A DNA stretch of 43,183 nt from CAZMGD01 sp964565705. Lineage in GTDB: Bacteria > Actinomycetota > Acidimicrobiia > Acidimicrobiales > Ilumatobacteraceae. The stretch covers positions 1 through 43,183 of the forward strand of contig CAZMGD010000025.1 of the NCBI GenBank assembly GCA_964565705.1, in the 5' to 3' direction. The translations under genes were made by a program, and so were the position numbers. This document shows positions 1 to 7,273 of the stretch, piece after piece (position 1 is the stretch's first letter; each line of letters opens with the position of its first letter). Under the pieces are notes generated by a model. The model did not search any database and was not told the DNA's origin. It worked only from the letters and a program-made list of their open reading frames with translations.

Positions 1-99
1 ATCGCGCCTGGTTCGGGTCGGATGTGACCGCAGGTTCGGGCGCCTCCGGAACTTGCGGTCGGATCGCGCCTGGTTGGGGTCGGATGTGACCGCAGGTTC
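1..99. repeat. Tandem 37-base repeat with inverted arms
   Basis: Bases 1-37 and 63-99 are the same sequence with one mismatch (period 62). Each copy ends in GACCGCAGGTTC (26-37 and 88-99). Between them GAACTTGCGGTC (49-60) can pair with either copy with a single G-T wobble, so a hairpin can form to the left (26-60, short loop) or to the right (49-99, 27-base loop). The element lies just past the stop of the minus-strand ald gene, so it could terminate ald transcripts as well as anything entering from the left. The first copy may be cut by the window edge. Confidence 0.75.
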
Positions 100-114
100 A
101 GGAGGTGGGGGACC

Positions 115-1251
115 TCAGGCGAGCAGGGACAAGGGGTCGGTGGCGGGAAGGCCGAGGGCGTCGGCGACGGTGGCGTTGGTGATCTGCCCGTCGACGACGT
201 TGATGCCCCCGAGCAGCGCCGGGTCGCGGTGGGCTGCTGCGGCGACACCGAGCGCAGCGACCTCGTCGATGTAGAAGAGCGTCGAGTTGGTCAGCGCGTA
301 CGTGCTGGTGTGGGGGACGGCGCCGGGCATGTTGCCCACGGCGTAGTGCACGACGCCGTGCATCTCGTACACCGGGTCGGTGTGGGTGGTCTCGTGGGTG
401 GTCTCGATGCAGCCGCCTTGGTCGACCGCGACGTCGACGATCACCGACCCCGGGCGCATCGCCTCGACCATCGCTGCGGTGACGACGACGGGGGCGCGCC
501 CGCCGGGCACGAGCACCGCGCCGATCACGAGGTCGGCGCCGGCGACGTGGCGCTCGATCGCGCCCCGGTTGGAGGCGAGGATCGTGATCCGACCGGTGCG
601 GATCTGGTCGAGGTAGCGCATCCGCTCGGTGCTGCGATCGAAGACCACGACCTCGGCATCCATCCCGCCGGCGATCCACGCTGCGTTCCACCCGACGTTG
701 CCGGCGCCGAGCACCACGACCTTCGCCGGCTGCACTCCGGGCGCTCCACCCATCAGCACGCCGCGGCCGCCCTGCGGGCGCTCGAGGAAGTGGGCGCCGA
801 CCTGCGGTGCGAGGCGTCCGGCGACCTCGCTCATCGGTGCCAGCAGCGGCAGCTGGCCGTCGGCTGCCTGGACCGTCTCGTAGGCCAGCGCCGTCGTCCC
901 GGATGCCACCAGTGCCTTGGCCACCTCGGGATAGGCGGCGAGGTGCAGGTAGGTGAACAGCACGAGGTCGGCGCGGAGGTACGGGAGCTCCGTGGTCTGG
1001 GGCTCCTTGACCTTGACGACCATCTGCGCAGACCACGCGTCCGCGGCGGTCGGCACGATCTGCGCGCCCGCCGCCGCGTACTCGGCGTCCGGCAGCGAGG
1101 CGCCGTCGCCGGCACCGGTCTCGACGAGCACGTCGACCCCGTGACGTTCGAGCTCGCGCACGCCGTCGGGCGTCATCGCCACCCGGCCCTCGGCCGTCTT
1201 GACCTCGCGGGGCACGCCGACGGTGTGGATGGGGCCTGACGTCGCTGTCAT
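115..1251 (-). CDS. ald: Alanine dehydrogenase
   Basis: 378 residues, against about 371 usual for the family. It catalyses NAD-dependent reversible oxidative deamination of L-alanine to pyruvate and ammonia in the cytoplasm. The N-terminal substrate domain has Lys82 in VKVKEP and His103 in YLHLA, the family's substrate-binding pair. The Rossmann domain carries VLGAGNVGWNAA, and DVAVDQGGC supplies the later conserved Asp. The start is the ATG at 1251: the encoded MTATSGPIHTVGVPREVK matches the family N-terminus. An upstream in-frame start at 1299 would add 16 unlikely residues. An AAGAAT hexamer sits 6 bases upstream with no Shine-Dalgarno, so the mRNA is probably leaderless. It is divergent from the aldehyde dehydrogenase and near an Lrp gene, which suits an amino acid catabolism block. 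Confidence 0.95.
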   Translation of the reverse strand: MTATSGPIHTVGVPREVKTAEGRVAMTPDGVRELERHGVDVLVETGAGDGASLPDAEYAAAGAQIVPTAADAWSAQMVVKVKEPQTTELPYLRADLVLFTYLHLAAYPEVAKALVASGTTALAYETVQAADGQLPLLAPMSEVAGRLAPQVGAHFLERPQGGRGVLMGGAPGVQPAKVVVLGAGNVGWNAAWIAGGMDAEVVVFDRSTERMRYLDQIRTGRITILASNRGAIERHVAGADLVIGAVLVPGGRAPVVVTAAMVEAMRPGSVIVDVAVDQGGCIETTHETTHTDPVYEMHGVVHYAVGNMPGAVPHTSTYALTNSTLFYIDEVAALGVAAAAHRDPALLGGINVVDGQITNATVADALGLPATDPLSLLA

Positions 1252-1257
1252 GCGGTC

Positions 1258-1263
1258 ATTCTT
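1258..1263 (-). promoter_or_regulatory. Likely -10 of ald (leaderless)
   Basis: The minus strand reads AAGAAT ending 6 bases before the ald ATG. It departs from TANNNT at the first base, so it is weaker than the other examples in this window. Confidence 0.4.
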
Positions 1264-1293
1264 GCCCCGCCGGGGGAGGTGTTCGTTCCGCTC

Positions 1294-1299
1294 TACCAT
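1294..1299 (+). promoter_or_regulatory. Likely -10 of the aldehyde dehydrogenase gene
   Basis: TACCAT, followed by a leader of roughly 28 bases that includes the Shine-Dalgarno GAGGAG before the ATG at 1335. Confidence 0.5.
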
Positions 1300-1334
1300 C
1301 AGCGCCGGAACACACGATCCGAGGAGCTCTCCGC

Positions 1335-2759
1335 ATGAAGGCGATCAAGAACTTCGTCAACGGCACGGCGGTCGACGCGATCGGGGGCGAGACCACCGAC
1401 ATCGTCGATCCCGCCACCGGTGAGGTGTACGCGACGGCACCGCTGTCCCGCCGGGCCGACGTCGACGCGGCGATGGAGGCAGCTGCCGCCGGGTTCGAGG
1501 TGTGGCGTGACGCGACACCGAGCGAGCGATCGCTCGCGCTGTTCCGCATCGCCGACGCGATCGAGGCGCGCGGTCAGGAGCTGTTGGGCATCGAGGTCGA
1601 GAACACCGGCAAGCCGACGGCGGTGACCGAGAGCGAGGAGCTGCCGCCGATGATCGACCAGATCCGGTTCTTCGCCACCGCTGCCCGCCACCTCGAGGGC
1701 AAGAGCGCCGGCGAGTACATGAAGGGAATGACGAGCTTCGTCCGTCGCGAACCCGTCGGGGTCTGCGCACAGGTTGCGCCGTGGAACTACCCGATGATGA
1801 TGGCGGTCTGGAAGTTCGCGCCGGCGATCGCCGCCGGCAACTCGATCGTGCTCAAGCCGAGCGACACGACGCCGGCGTCGACCCCGTGGCTGGCCGAGAT
1901 CGCCAACGAGTTCTTGCCGCCCGGCGTGTTCAACGTGATCTGCGGCGACCGCGACACCGGCCGCACGATGGTGTCCCACCCCACCCCGTCGATGGTGTCG
2001 ATCACCGGGTCGGTGCGTGCCGGCATGGAGGTGGCAGCGGCGGCGGCGAGCGACCTCAAGCGGGTGCACCTCGAGCTGGGCGGCAAGGCCCCGGTGGTCG
2101 TGTTCGACGATGCCGACATCGCCGCGGCAGCCGAGGCGATCGCGATCGCCGGCTACTTCAACGCCGGGCAGGACTGCACGGCCGCGACCCGCGTGCTCGC
2201 CGGGCCCAAGGTGTACGCCGACTTCGTCGATGCGCTCGCCGAGCAGGCAGCGGGCACCAAGACCGGCCGGCCCGACGACGACGACGTGTTCTTCGGTCCG
2301 GTCAACAACGAGAACCAACTCGCTCGCGTGAGCGGGTTCCTCGACCGGATCCCGGCGCACGCTCGCGTCGCGACCGGCGGCAACCGGGTGCAGGGCGCCG
2401 GCTACTTCTTCGAGCCGACGGTCGTCGCCGACCTGCGCCAGGACGACGAGATGATCCAGAACGAGATCTTCGGCCCGGTCATCACCGTGCAACCCTTCAG
2501 CGACGAGGACGAGGCGGTTGCCTGGGCCAATGGCGTCGAGTACGGCCTCGCCTCCAGCGTCTGGACGCGCGACCTGGCGCGGGCGATGCGGGTGACGCGC
2601 CGCCTCGACTTCGGCTGCGTGTGGGTGAACACCCACATCCCGATCGTCGCCGAGATGCCCCACGGCGGGTTCAAGAAGTCCGGCTATGGCAAGGACCTCA
2701 GTGCCTACAGCCTCGAGGACTACACGCGCATCAAGCACGTGATGATCAGCCTGGACTGA
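1335..2759 (+). CDS. patD: Aldehyde dehydrogenase, gamma-aminobutyraldehyde type
   Basis: 474 residues, full length for the NAD(P)-dependent aldehyde dehydrogenase superfamily. The catalytic cysteine is Cys281 in GQDCTA and the general base is Glu247 in LELGGKAP. The cofactor region has APWNYP and ITGSV, and the C-terminal half has EIFGPV. The overall pattern (FVNG start, PWNYPMMMAVWKFAPA, HGGFKKSGYGKD near the end) is closest to YdcW/PatD-type dehydrogenases that oxidise 4-aminobutyraldehyde from putrescine to GABA. A betaine-aldehyde or other amino-aldehyde substrate is possible. A polyamine-type importer 1.2 kb downstream supports the putrescine reading. The ATG at 1335 has GAGGAG upstream. 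The gene is followed 4 bases later by the DUF1810 gene. Confidence 0.85.
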   Translation: MKAIKNFVNGTAVDAIGGETTDIVDPATGEVYATAPLSRRADVDAAMEAAAAGFEVWRDATPSERSLALFRIADAIEARGQELLGIEVENTGKPTAVTESEELPPMIDQIRFFATAARHLEGKSAGEYMKGMTSFVRREPVGVCAQVAPWNYPMMMAVWKFAPAIAAGNSIVLKPSDTTPASTPWLAEIANEFLPPGVFNVICGDRDTGRTMVSHPTPSMVSITGSVRAGMEVAAAAASDLKRVHLELGGKAPVVVFDDADIAAAAEAIAIAGYFNAGQDCTAATRVLAGPKVYADFVDALAEQAAGTKTGRPDDDDVFFGPVNNENQLARVSGFLDRIPAHARVATGGNRVQGAGYFFEPTVVADLRQDDEMIQNEIFGPVITVQPFSDEDEAVAWANGVEYGLASSVWTRDLARAMRVTRRLDFGCVWVNTHIPIVAEMPHGGFKKSGYGKDLSAYSLEDYTRIKHVMISLD

Positions 2760-2763
2760 CCCG

Positions 2764-3234
2764 GTGGATCCGGCGATCGATCTCGACCGGTTCGTCGACG
2801 CGCACCGGCGGCAGTTCGCCGACGCACTCGCCGAGATCGACGGTGGCCGGAAGCGGACGCACTGGATGTGGTTCGTGTTCCCGCAGATCGAGGGCCTCGG
2901 CGGCAGCTCGACTGCACAGTTCTACGCGATCCGCAGCCTCGACGAGGCGGTGGCGTTCCTGGCGCACCCCGTGCTCGGCGCCGACCACCGCCGCATCGTC
3001 CACGCCACGTGGCAGCAGGTGGTGCAAAGCGGCGTCGACATCTCCGCGCTCATGGGGTGGCCCGACGACCGCAAGCTCGTGTCGTCGCTCACGTTGTTCC
3101 GCGCTGCCGCCGAGCGCAGCGATCCACCCGACATGGACCTGGCGCGTGAGGCGACCGAGCTGCTCGATGCGGCGATCGCGCAGGGTCATCCGCCGTGCGA
3201 GCCCACCGAACGGTTCGTCGTCGCGGCCGAGTGA
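2764..3234 (+). CDS. DUF1810 family protein
   Basis: 156 residues starting at GTG, four bases after the preceding stop and probably co-transcribed with it. The family signature is present: HWMWFVFPQIEGLG, then an AxFYAI-type motif, and a C-terminal SLTLFRAA region. Proteins of this family are small, soluble and helical, and have no established biochemical role that I can name. The gene ends before a large inverted repeat shared with the convergent lrp gene. Confidence 0.85.
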   Translation: MDPAIDLDRFVDAHRRQFADALAEIDGGRKRTHWMWFVFPQIEGLGGSSTAQFYAIRSLDEAVAFLAHPVLGADHRRIVHATWQQVVQSGVDISALMGWPDDRKLVSSLTLFRAAAERSDPPDMDLAREATELLDAAIAQGHPPCEPTERFVVAAE

Positions 3235-3267
3235 TCGTGTCCCGGTCTGAAAGAAGATCACGTCCCC

Positions 3268-3335
3268 GAAAGAACGTCGGACCACGTCATCTGGATCACA
3301 GCGGCTGGAGGTCGTTCAGATGCCGACGTTCTTTC
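3268..3335. terminator. Long inverted repeat between convergent genes
   Basis: GAAAGAACGTCGG (3268-3280) pairs perfectly with CCGACGTTCTTTC (3323-3335). Inside it CATCTG (3288-3293) pairs with CAGATG (3317-3322), leaving a left bulge and a 23-base terminal loop. It lies between the stops of the DUF1810 gene (+) and lrp (-), so it probably terminates both. There is no T-tract. Confidence 0.6.
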
Positions 3336-3362
3336 AGAGGTGGACGTGTGGGCCTGCCACCA

Positions 3363-3821
3363 TCAACGCGCGCCCCACTCGTAGGTCTGCTTGTCGAGGG
3401 CGAGGTAGATGAAGGTCTCGGTGGCGATGACGCCGGGGAGTGCGCGGATGGCGTTGGCGACGTCGAGGAGGTGGGCGTCGTCGGCGACGACGACCTCGCA
3501 GAGGAGATCGAACGAGCCGGCGGTGACCACCAGGTAGGCCACCTCGTCGAGCCCCGCCAACGCCTTCGACACGTCGTCGGTCGGGCCCTGCGTCCGCACG
3601 CCGATCATCGCCATGCGGCGCCGGCCGATGAGCAGCGGGTTGGTGACCGCGACCACCTGGATCACGCCGAGCTCGACCAGGCGTGCGTAACGCTGGCGCA
3701 CCGCGGCCTCGGACAGTCCGACCGCCGTGGCCAGCTTCGTGAACGGTGCGCGCCCGTCGCCCTGCAGGTGCTCGATGATCGCCCGATCGGTGTCGTCGAT
3801 GCGCCGTGAAGTCCGTGCCAC
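3363..3821 (-). CDS. Lrp/AsnC family transcriptional regulator
   Basis: 152 residues with an N-terminal winged HTH (about residues 4-60, RRIDDTDRAIIEHLQGDGR and LSEAAVRQRYARLVE) and a C-terminal RAM ligand domain (about 70-145). These proteins form dimers or octamers, bind amino acids or related effectors, and control transport and catabolism of them. The GTG at 3821 is chosen because GGGGAGG lies six bases upstream and the protein then begins at the canonical HTH; the frame stays open upstream without homology. It is divergent from the potA-potD importer operon and is the obvious candidate regulator of it and of the nearby dehydrogenases. Confidence 0.9.
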   Translation of the reverse strand: MARTSRRIDDTDRAIIEHLQGDGRAPFTKLATAVGLSEAAVRQRYARLVELGVIQVVAVTNPLLIGRRRMAMIGVRTQGPTDDVSKALAGLDEVAYLVVTAGSFDLLCEVVVADDAHLLDVANAIRALPGVIATETFIYLALDKQTYEWGAR

Positions 3822-3850
3822 GCTGCCCTCCCCGATCACGCATTGTGGCA

Positions 3851-3858
3851 GTCCGGAC
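3851..3858. promoter_or_regulatory. Possible operator in the lrp-pot intergenic region
   Basis: The palindrome GTCCGGAC is flanked by GTGG to the left and CCAC to the right, between the divergent lrp and potA-potD starts. An Lrp-type site is plausible here but not demonstrable from one copy. Confidence 0.25.
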
Positions 3859-3920
3859 CACGCGGCGACGACCGAATCCGTGGTCGTACAGTGTTCACAC
3901 GACGGAAAACCGCATCGGGT

Positions 3921-3926
3921 TATGCT
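3921..3926 (+). promoter_or_regulatory. Likely -10 of the pot operon
   Basis: TATGCT (TTATGCT with the preceding base), about 50 bases before the predicted CTG start. It gives a leader of roughly 44 bases that contains the Shine-Dalgarno. No convincing -35 is visible at 16-18 bases spacing. Confidence 0.45.
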
Positions 3927-3975
3927 GCGCCGACGTTGGGTCGATCCCTGCGGGACGCGGCTGTAAGGGGGAGTT

Positions 3976-6363
3976 CTGGACTCGAGCACCAACCCAGCGG
4001 GGGAGCCCGACGACGTCGTCCGGCTGTATCACGTCCGCAAGGAGTACCCGAACTTCGTCGCCGTTCACGACGCCGACTTCGGCATCGCTCGCGGCGAGTT
4101 CTTCTCGATGCTCGGCCCGTCGGGATGCGGCAAGACCACCACCTTGCGGATGATCGCCGGGTTCGAGTACCCGACCGCCGGCCGGGTGTTCCTCGAGGGC
4201 GTCGACGTGTCGGCCGTGCCGCCGTACAAGCGCAACGTCAACACGGTGTTCCAGCAGTACGCGCTGTTCCCCCACATGTCGGTTGCCGACAACATCGCAT
4301 TTGGCCTCCGCGCCAAGGGCGGCATCGCCGACTCGGAGGTCCGCCGCCGTGTCGGTGAGATGCTCGAGGTCGTCCGCCTCGGCGAGTTCGCCGGCCGTCG
4401 TCCGAATCAGTTGTCGGGTGGTCAGCAGCAGCGCGTCGCGCTCGCCCGTGCCTTGGTGAACCTGCCGAGCGCCCTGCTGCTCGACGAACCGCTCGCCGCG
4501 CTCGACCTCAAGTTGCGCCAGGCGATGCAGATCGAGCTGAAGCGCATCCAGCGCGAGGTGGGCATCACGTTCGTGTTCGTCACCCACGATCAGGAAGAGG
4601 CGCTCACCATGAGCGACCGGATCGCGGTGATGAGCCAGGGCCGCGTCGAACAGATCGGCAGCCCGGAGCAGATCTACAACCACCCGTCGTCGATCTTCGT
4701 CGCCGGCTTCATCGGCTCGGCCAACCTGCTGCCCGGCGATGTCGTCGACCGCGACGGCGACGCCTACGTCGTCCAGCTCCGCTCCGGGCCTCGGCTGCGG
4801 GTGCGCGGCGACGGCGGGAACATCGGCGATCCGGTCACCGTCATGATCCGGCCCGAGCGCGTCACGGTCACCCGCGACGACCCCGGCACACCCAACTCGG
4901 TGCGGGGCCACGTCACCAACGTCATCTTCCAGGGGTCGGAGCTGCGGCTGTTGCAGGTGCTCGGCGACCAGACCGAGCTCGTCCTGCACCTCGAGCCGAC
5001 GGGCGAGGCCAGCGAGATCCGTGCGGGCGACGAGGTGTGGACGTCGTGGCACGAGGACGCTGCGTACTTGCTGCGCGGCTGGTCGGCCATCGTCGGTGCG
5101 ACCACGACCGACGTCGACGAGGTGCAGGCCAGCCTCGAGGGCAAGGAACCCGTCACGCCCGGCGCCACCGCCGACGCCCCGAAGGACGTCAAGGAGTCGC
5201 GGTTCGACCGCCGGGCGCTGCTGATCGGCGGCGGTGTCGTCGCCGTCGGCGCGGTCGGCGCGATCCTGCTCGCGAGTCGCGACAACACGGGAAGTGCGAG
5301 CGACGTGGAGGACAGCGGCGCCGGTGGCATCGGCCAGGGATCGACCGAGGTGAACATCCTCAACTGGCCCGAGTACATCGACCCGACCGAGGACGGCAGC
5401 CCCGGCACGGTCGACCGCTTCGAGGACGCGACGGGCATCAGCGTCAACTACTCCGAGAACTTCAACGACAACAACGAGGTGTTTGCCAAGGAGTTCCAGC
5501 CCATCCTGGGCGCCGGCCAGGTGTCGGCCTACGACATCGTCTGCCCGACGTACTGGATGGCTGCCCGTCTCAAGAGTCTCGGGTGGATCCAGTCGCTGCC
5601 GTTCGACCTCATCCCCAACTACGCCAACCTCGACCCGCAGTACCTCGGCCTCGAGTGGGACAAGGGTGCCAAGTTCTTCCTCCCGTGGCAGGCCGGCTAC
5701 ACGGGGATCGCCTACAACGCGTCGGTCACCGGCCGCGAGCTGACGAGCGTCAACGAGCTGTTCAACGAGGAGTGGAAGGGCAAGGTCGGCCTGTTCACGG
5801 AGATGCGCGACACGCTCGGCCTCACGATGCTCGGGATGGGCTTCGACCCGACCATCCCGGTGGAGGACGAGATGAACCAGGCGCTCGACCGCATCGACGA
5901 GGCGACGAAGGCCGGCCAGGTGCGCCGTTTCACCGGGAACGACTACCTCCAGGACATCGAGAACGGGAACTTCGCGGTGTGCGTCGCGTGGTCCGGTGAC
6001 ATCGCCCAGAGCTCGAACCCCGACGTGCACTTCGTGTTCCCCGACGAGGGTGCGATGAGCTGGTTCGACGCCATGGTGATGCCCAAGGGAGCTCCCAACG
6101 CGGTCGCCGCTGCAGAGTGGATGAACTTCGTCTACGACCCGGTGCAGGCGGCGAAGATCACCGCCTACGTCCAGTACGTGACGCCGGTGCTCGGCGTGCA
6201 GGACGAGCTGCGCAAGATGGGCGGCGACGCCGCGGCGCTGGCCGACAGCCCGTTGCTGTTCCCCGACGAGGCGATCCGCGCCGCGACGGTCGTGTTCGGT
6301 GAGATGAGCGACGAGCTCGACGCGCAGATCACCGACCAGTTCCTCACGATCACGGGGGCCTGA
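3976..6363 (+). CDS. potA/potD: Fused polyamine-type ABC importer ATPase and solute-binding protein (PotA-PotD)
   Basis: One uninterrupted frame encodes 795 residues. Residues 1-375 are a PotA-type ATPase: Walker A GPSGCGKTT (47-55), signature LSGGQQQR (146-153), Walker B Asp170-Glu171, switch His204, then a TOBE-type domain. A 35-40 residue acidic and proline-rich linker leads to twin arginines (412-413) and one hydrophobic segment (about 414-436). Residues about 440-795 are a complete PotD/extracellular solute-binding domain (NWPEYIDP near the start). The topology is consistent: ATPase inside, anchor, binding domain outside. An in-frame stop at 3964 forces a start between 3967 and the Walker A. 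The only plausible codon is the CTG at 3976, after TAAGGGGG. A GTG at 5122 could start a separate binding protein, but it has no good Shine-Dalgarno and no stop separates the two parts. PotB and PotC follow immediately. Confidence 0.88.
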   Translation: MDSSTNPAGEPDDVVRLYHVRKEYPNFVAVHDADFGIARGEFFSMLGPSGCGKTTTLRMIAGFEYPTAGRVFLEGVDVSAVPPYKRNVNTVFQQYALFPHMSVADNIAFGLRAKGGIADSEVRRRVGEMLEVVRLGEFAGRRPNQLSGGQQQRVALARALVNLPSALLLDEPLAALDLKLRQAMQIELKRIQREVGITFVFVTHDQEEALTMSDRIAVMSQGRVEQIGSPEQIYNHPSSIFVAGFIGSANLLPGDVVDRDGDAYVVQLRSGPRLRVRGDGGNIGDPVTVMIRPERVTVTRDDPGTPNSVRGHVTNVIFQGSELRLLQVLGDQTELVLHLEPTGEASEIRAGDEVWTSWHEDAAYLLRGWSAIVGATTTDVDEVQASLEGKEPVTPGATADAPKDVKESRFDRRALLIGGGVVAVGAVGAILLASRDNTGSASDVEDSGAGGIGQGSTEVNILNWPEYIDPTEDGSPGTVDRFEDATGISVNYSENFNDNNEVFAKEFQPILGAGQVSAYDIVCPTYWMAARLKSLGWIQSLPFDLIPNYANLDPQYLGLEWDKGAKFFLPWQAGYTGIAYNASVTGRELTSVNELFNEEWKGKVGLFTEMRDTLGLTMLGMGFDPTIPVEDEMNQALDRIDEATKAGQVRRFTGNDYLQDIENGNFAVCVAWSGDIAQSSNPDVHFVFPDEGAMSWFDAMVMPKGAPNAVAAAEWMNFVYDPVQAAKITAYVQYVTPVLGVQDELRKMGGDAAALADSPLLFPDEAIRAATVVFGEMSDELDAQITDQFLTITGA

Positions 6364-6364
6364 C

Positions 6365-7273
6365 ATGGCGAAGAAGAAGGACGACAGCGGCGACCGAAGC
6401 GTGCGCCGCGGGAAGTTCACGCCCTATGCGATCTCCTTCCCCGGGGTGCTGTGGCTCTATCTGTTCTTCCTCGTGCCGCTCGTCACCCTGCTCAAGGTGG
6501 CGCTGTCGGTGAAGCCCGACCGCAACCTCCCGCACTACGACTTCACGTGGGAGTGGAGCAACTTCTCCACGGCCTGGACCGATTTCCGACCACAGCTGTT
6601 CCGGGCGTTCGAGTACGCAGCGATCGCCACCGTGCTGTGCATCCTGATCGCCTACCCGATCGCCTACTTCATCGCGTTCAAGGCGGGGAAGTGGCGAAAC
6701 CTCATGCTCGGGCTGGTGATGGTGCCGTTCTTCACGTCGTTCCTGCTGCGTACGATCGCGTGGCAGTCACTGTTCGCCGACAACGGTCCGATCATCGGGG
6801 TCATCGAGACGTTGCATCTGCAAGGAGTACTCGATGCCCTGCACATCACGACCGACGGCAAGCTGATCAACACCCAGACGGCCGTGATCGGCGGCCTGAC
6901 CTACAACTTCTTGCCGTTCGCCCTGCTGCCGATCTACGTCAGCCTCGAGAAGGTCGACAAACGACTGGTGGAAGCAGCGAGCGATCTCTACAGCAGCTTC
7001 CCGCGGGCGTTCCGCACCGTGATCTTCCCGCTGTCGCTGCCGGGTGTGTTCGCCGCCAGCCTGCTGACGTTCATCCCGGCGACGGGCGACTTCATCAACG
7101 CCCGGCTGCTCGGGAACCCGAACACCACCGTGATCGGTGACGTCGTGCAGAACCAGTTCCTCGGTCGCAACGACTACCCGACGGCGGCTGCGATCAGCTT
7201 CGTGCTGATGGCGATCATCACGATCGGTGTGTTGATCTACGCCAAGTTCCTCGGAACGGACGATCTCCTGTGA
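6365..7273 (+). CDS. potB: Polyamine-type ABC transporter permease (PotB)
   Basis: 302 residues with a basic cytoplasmic N-terminus and about six membrane segments, the usual size for PotB. The cytoplasmic EAA loop that contacts the ATPase is present as EAASDLYSSFPRAFRTVIFP, around residues 200-225. It forms the channel with PotC for uptake of putrescine, spermidine or a related cation. The ATG lies one base after the stop of the fused ATPase/binding protein, so translation is probably coupled. It ends in a GTGA overlap with potC. Confidence 0.92.
   Translation: MAKKKDDSGDRSVRRGKFTPYAISFPGVLWLYLFFLVPLVTLLKVALSVKPDRNLPHYDFTWEWSNFSTAWTDFRPQLFRAFEYAAIATVLCILIAYPIAYFIAFKAGKWRNLMLGLVMVPFFTSFLLRTIAWQSLFADNGPIIGVIETLHLQGVLDALHITTDGKLINTQTAVIGGLTYNFLPFALLPIYVSLEKVDKRLVEAASDLYSSFPRAFRTVIFPLSLPGVFAASLLTFIPATGDFINARLLGNPNTTVIGDVVQNQFLGRNDYPTAAAISFVLMAIITIGVLIYAKFLGTDDLL

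Noticed and set aside
1299..2738. Long antisense frame opposite the aldehyde dehydrogenase gene
   Set aside because: Same cause; the plus-strand protein carries intact catalytic residues. Similar antisense frames opposite the penicillin-binding protein (23022-24833), kimA (35930-37282) and lpdA (41291-42682) were dismissed for the same reason.
5122..5124. GTG as a separate start for the PotD part
   Set aside because: It is in frame but has no good Shine-Dalgarno or nearby TANNNT, and no stop precedes it. It is kept only as an alternative to be tested.
3895..6420. Long open frame (over 800 codons) antisense to the PotA-PotD gene
   Set aside because: The plus strand has full ABC ATPase and binding-protein motifs. 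The antisense frame is a consequence of high GC at third positions and its product looks like nothing known.
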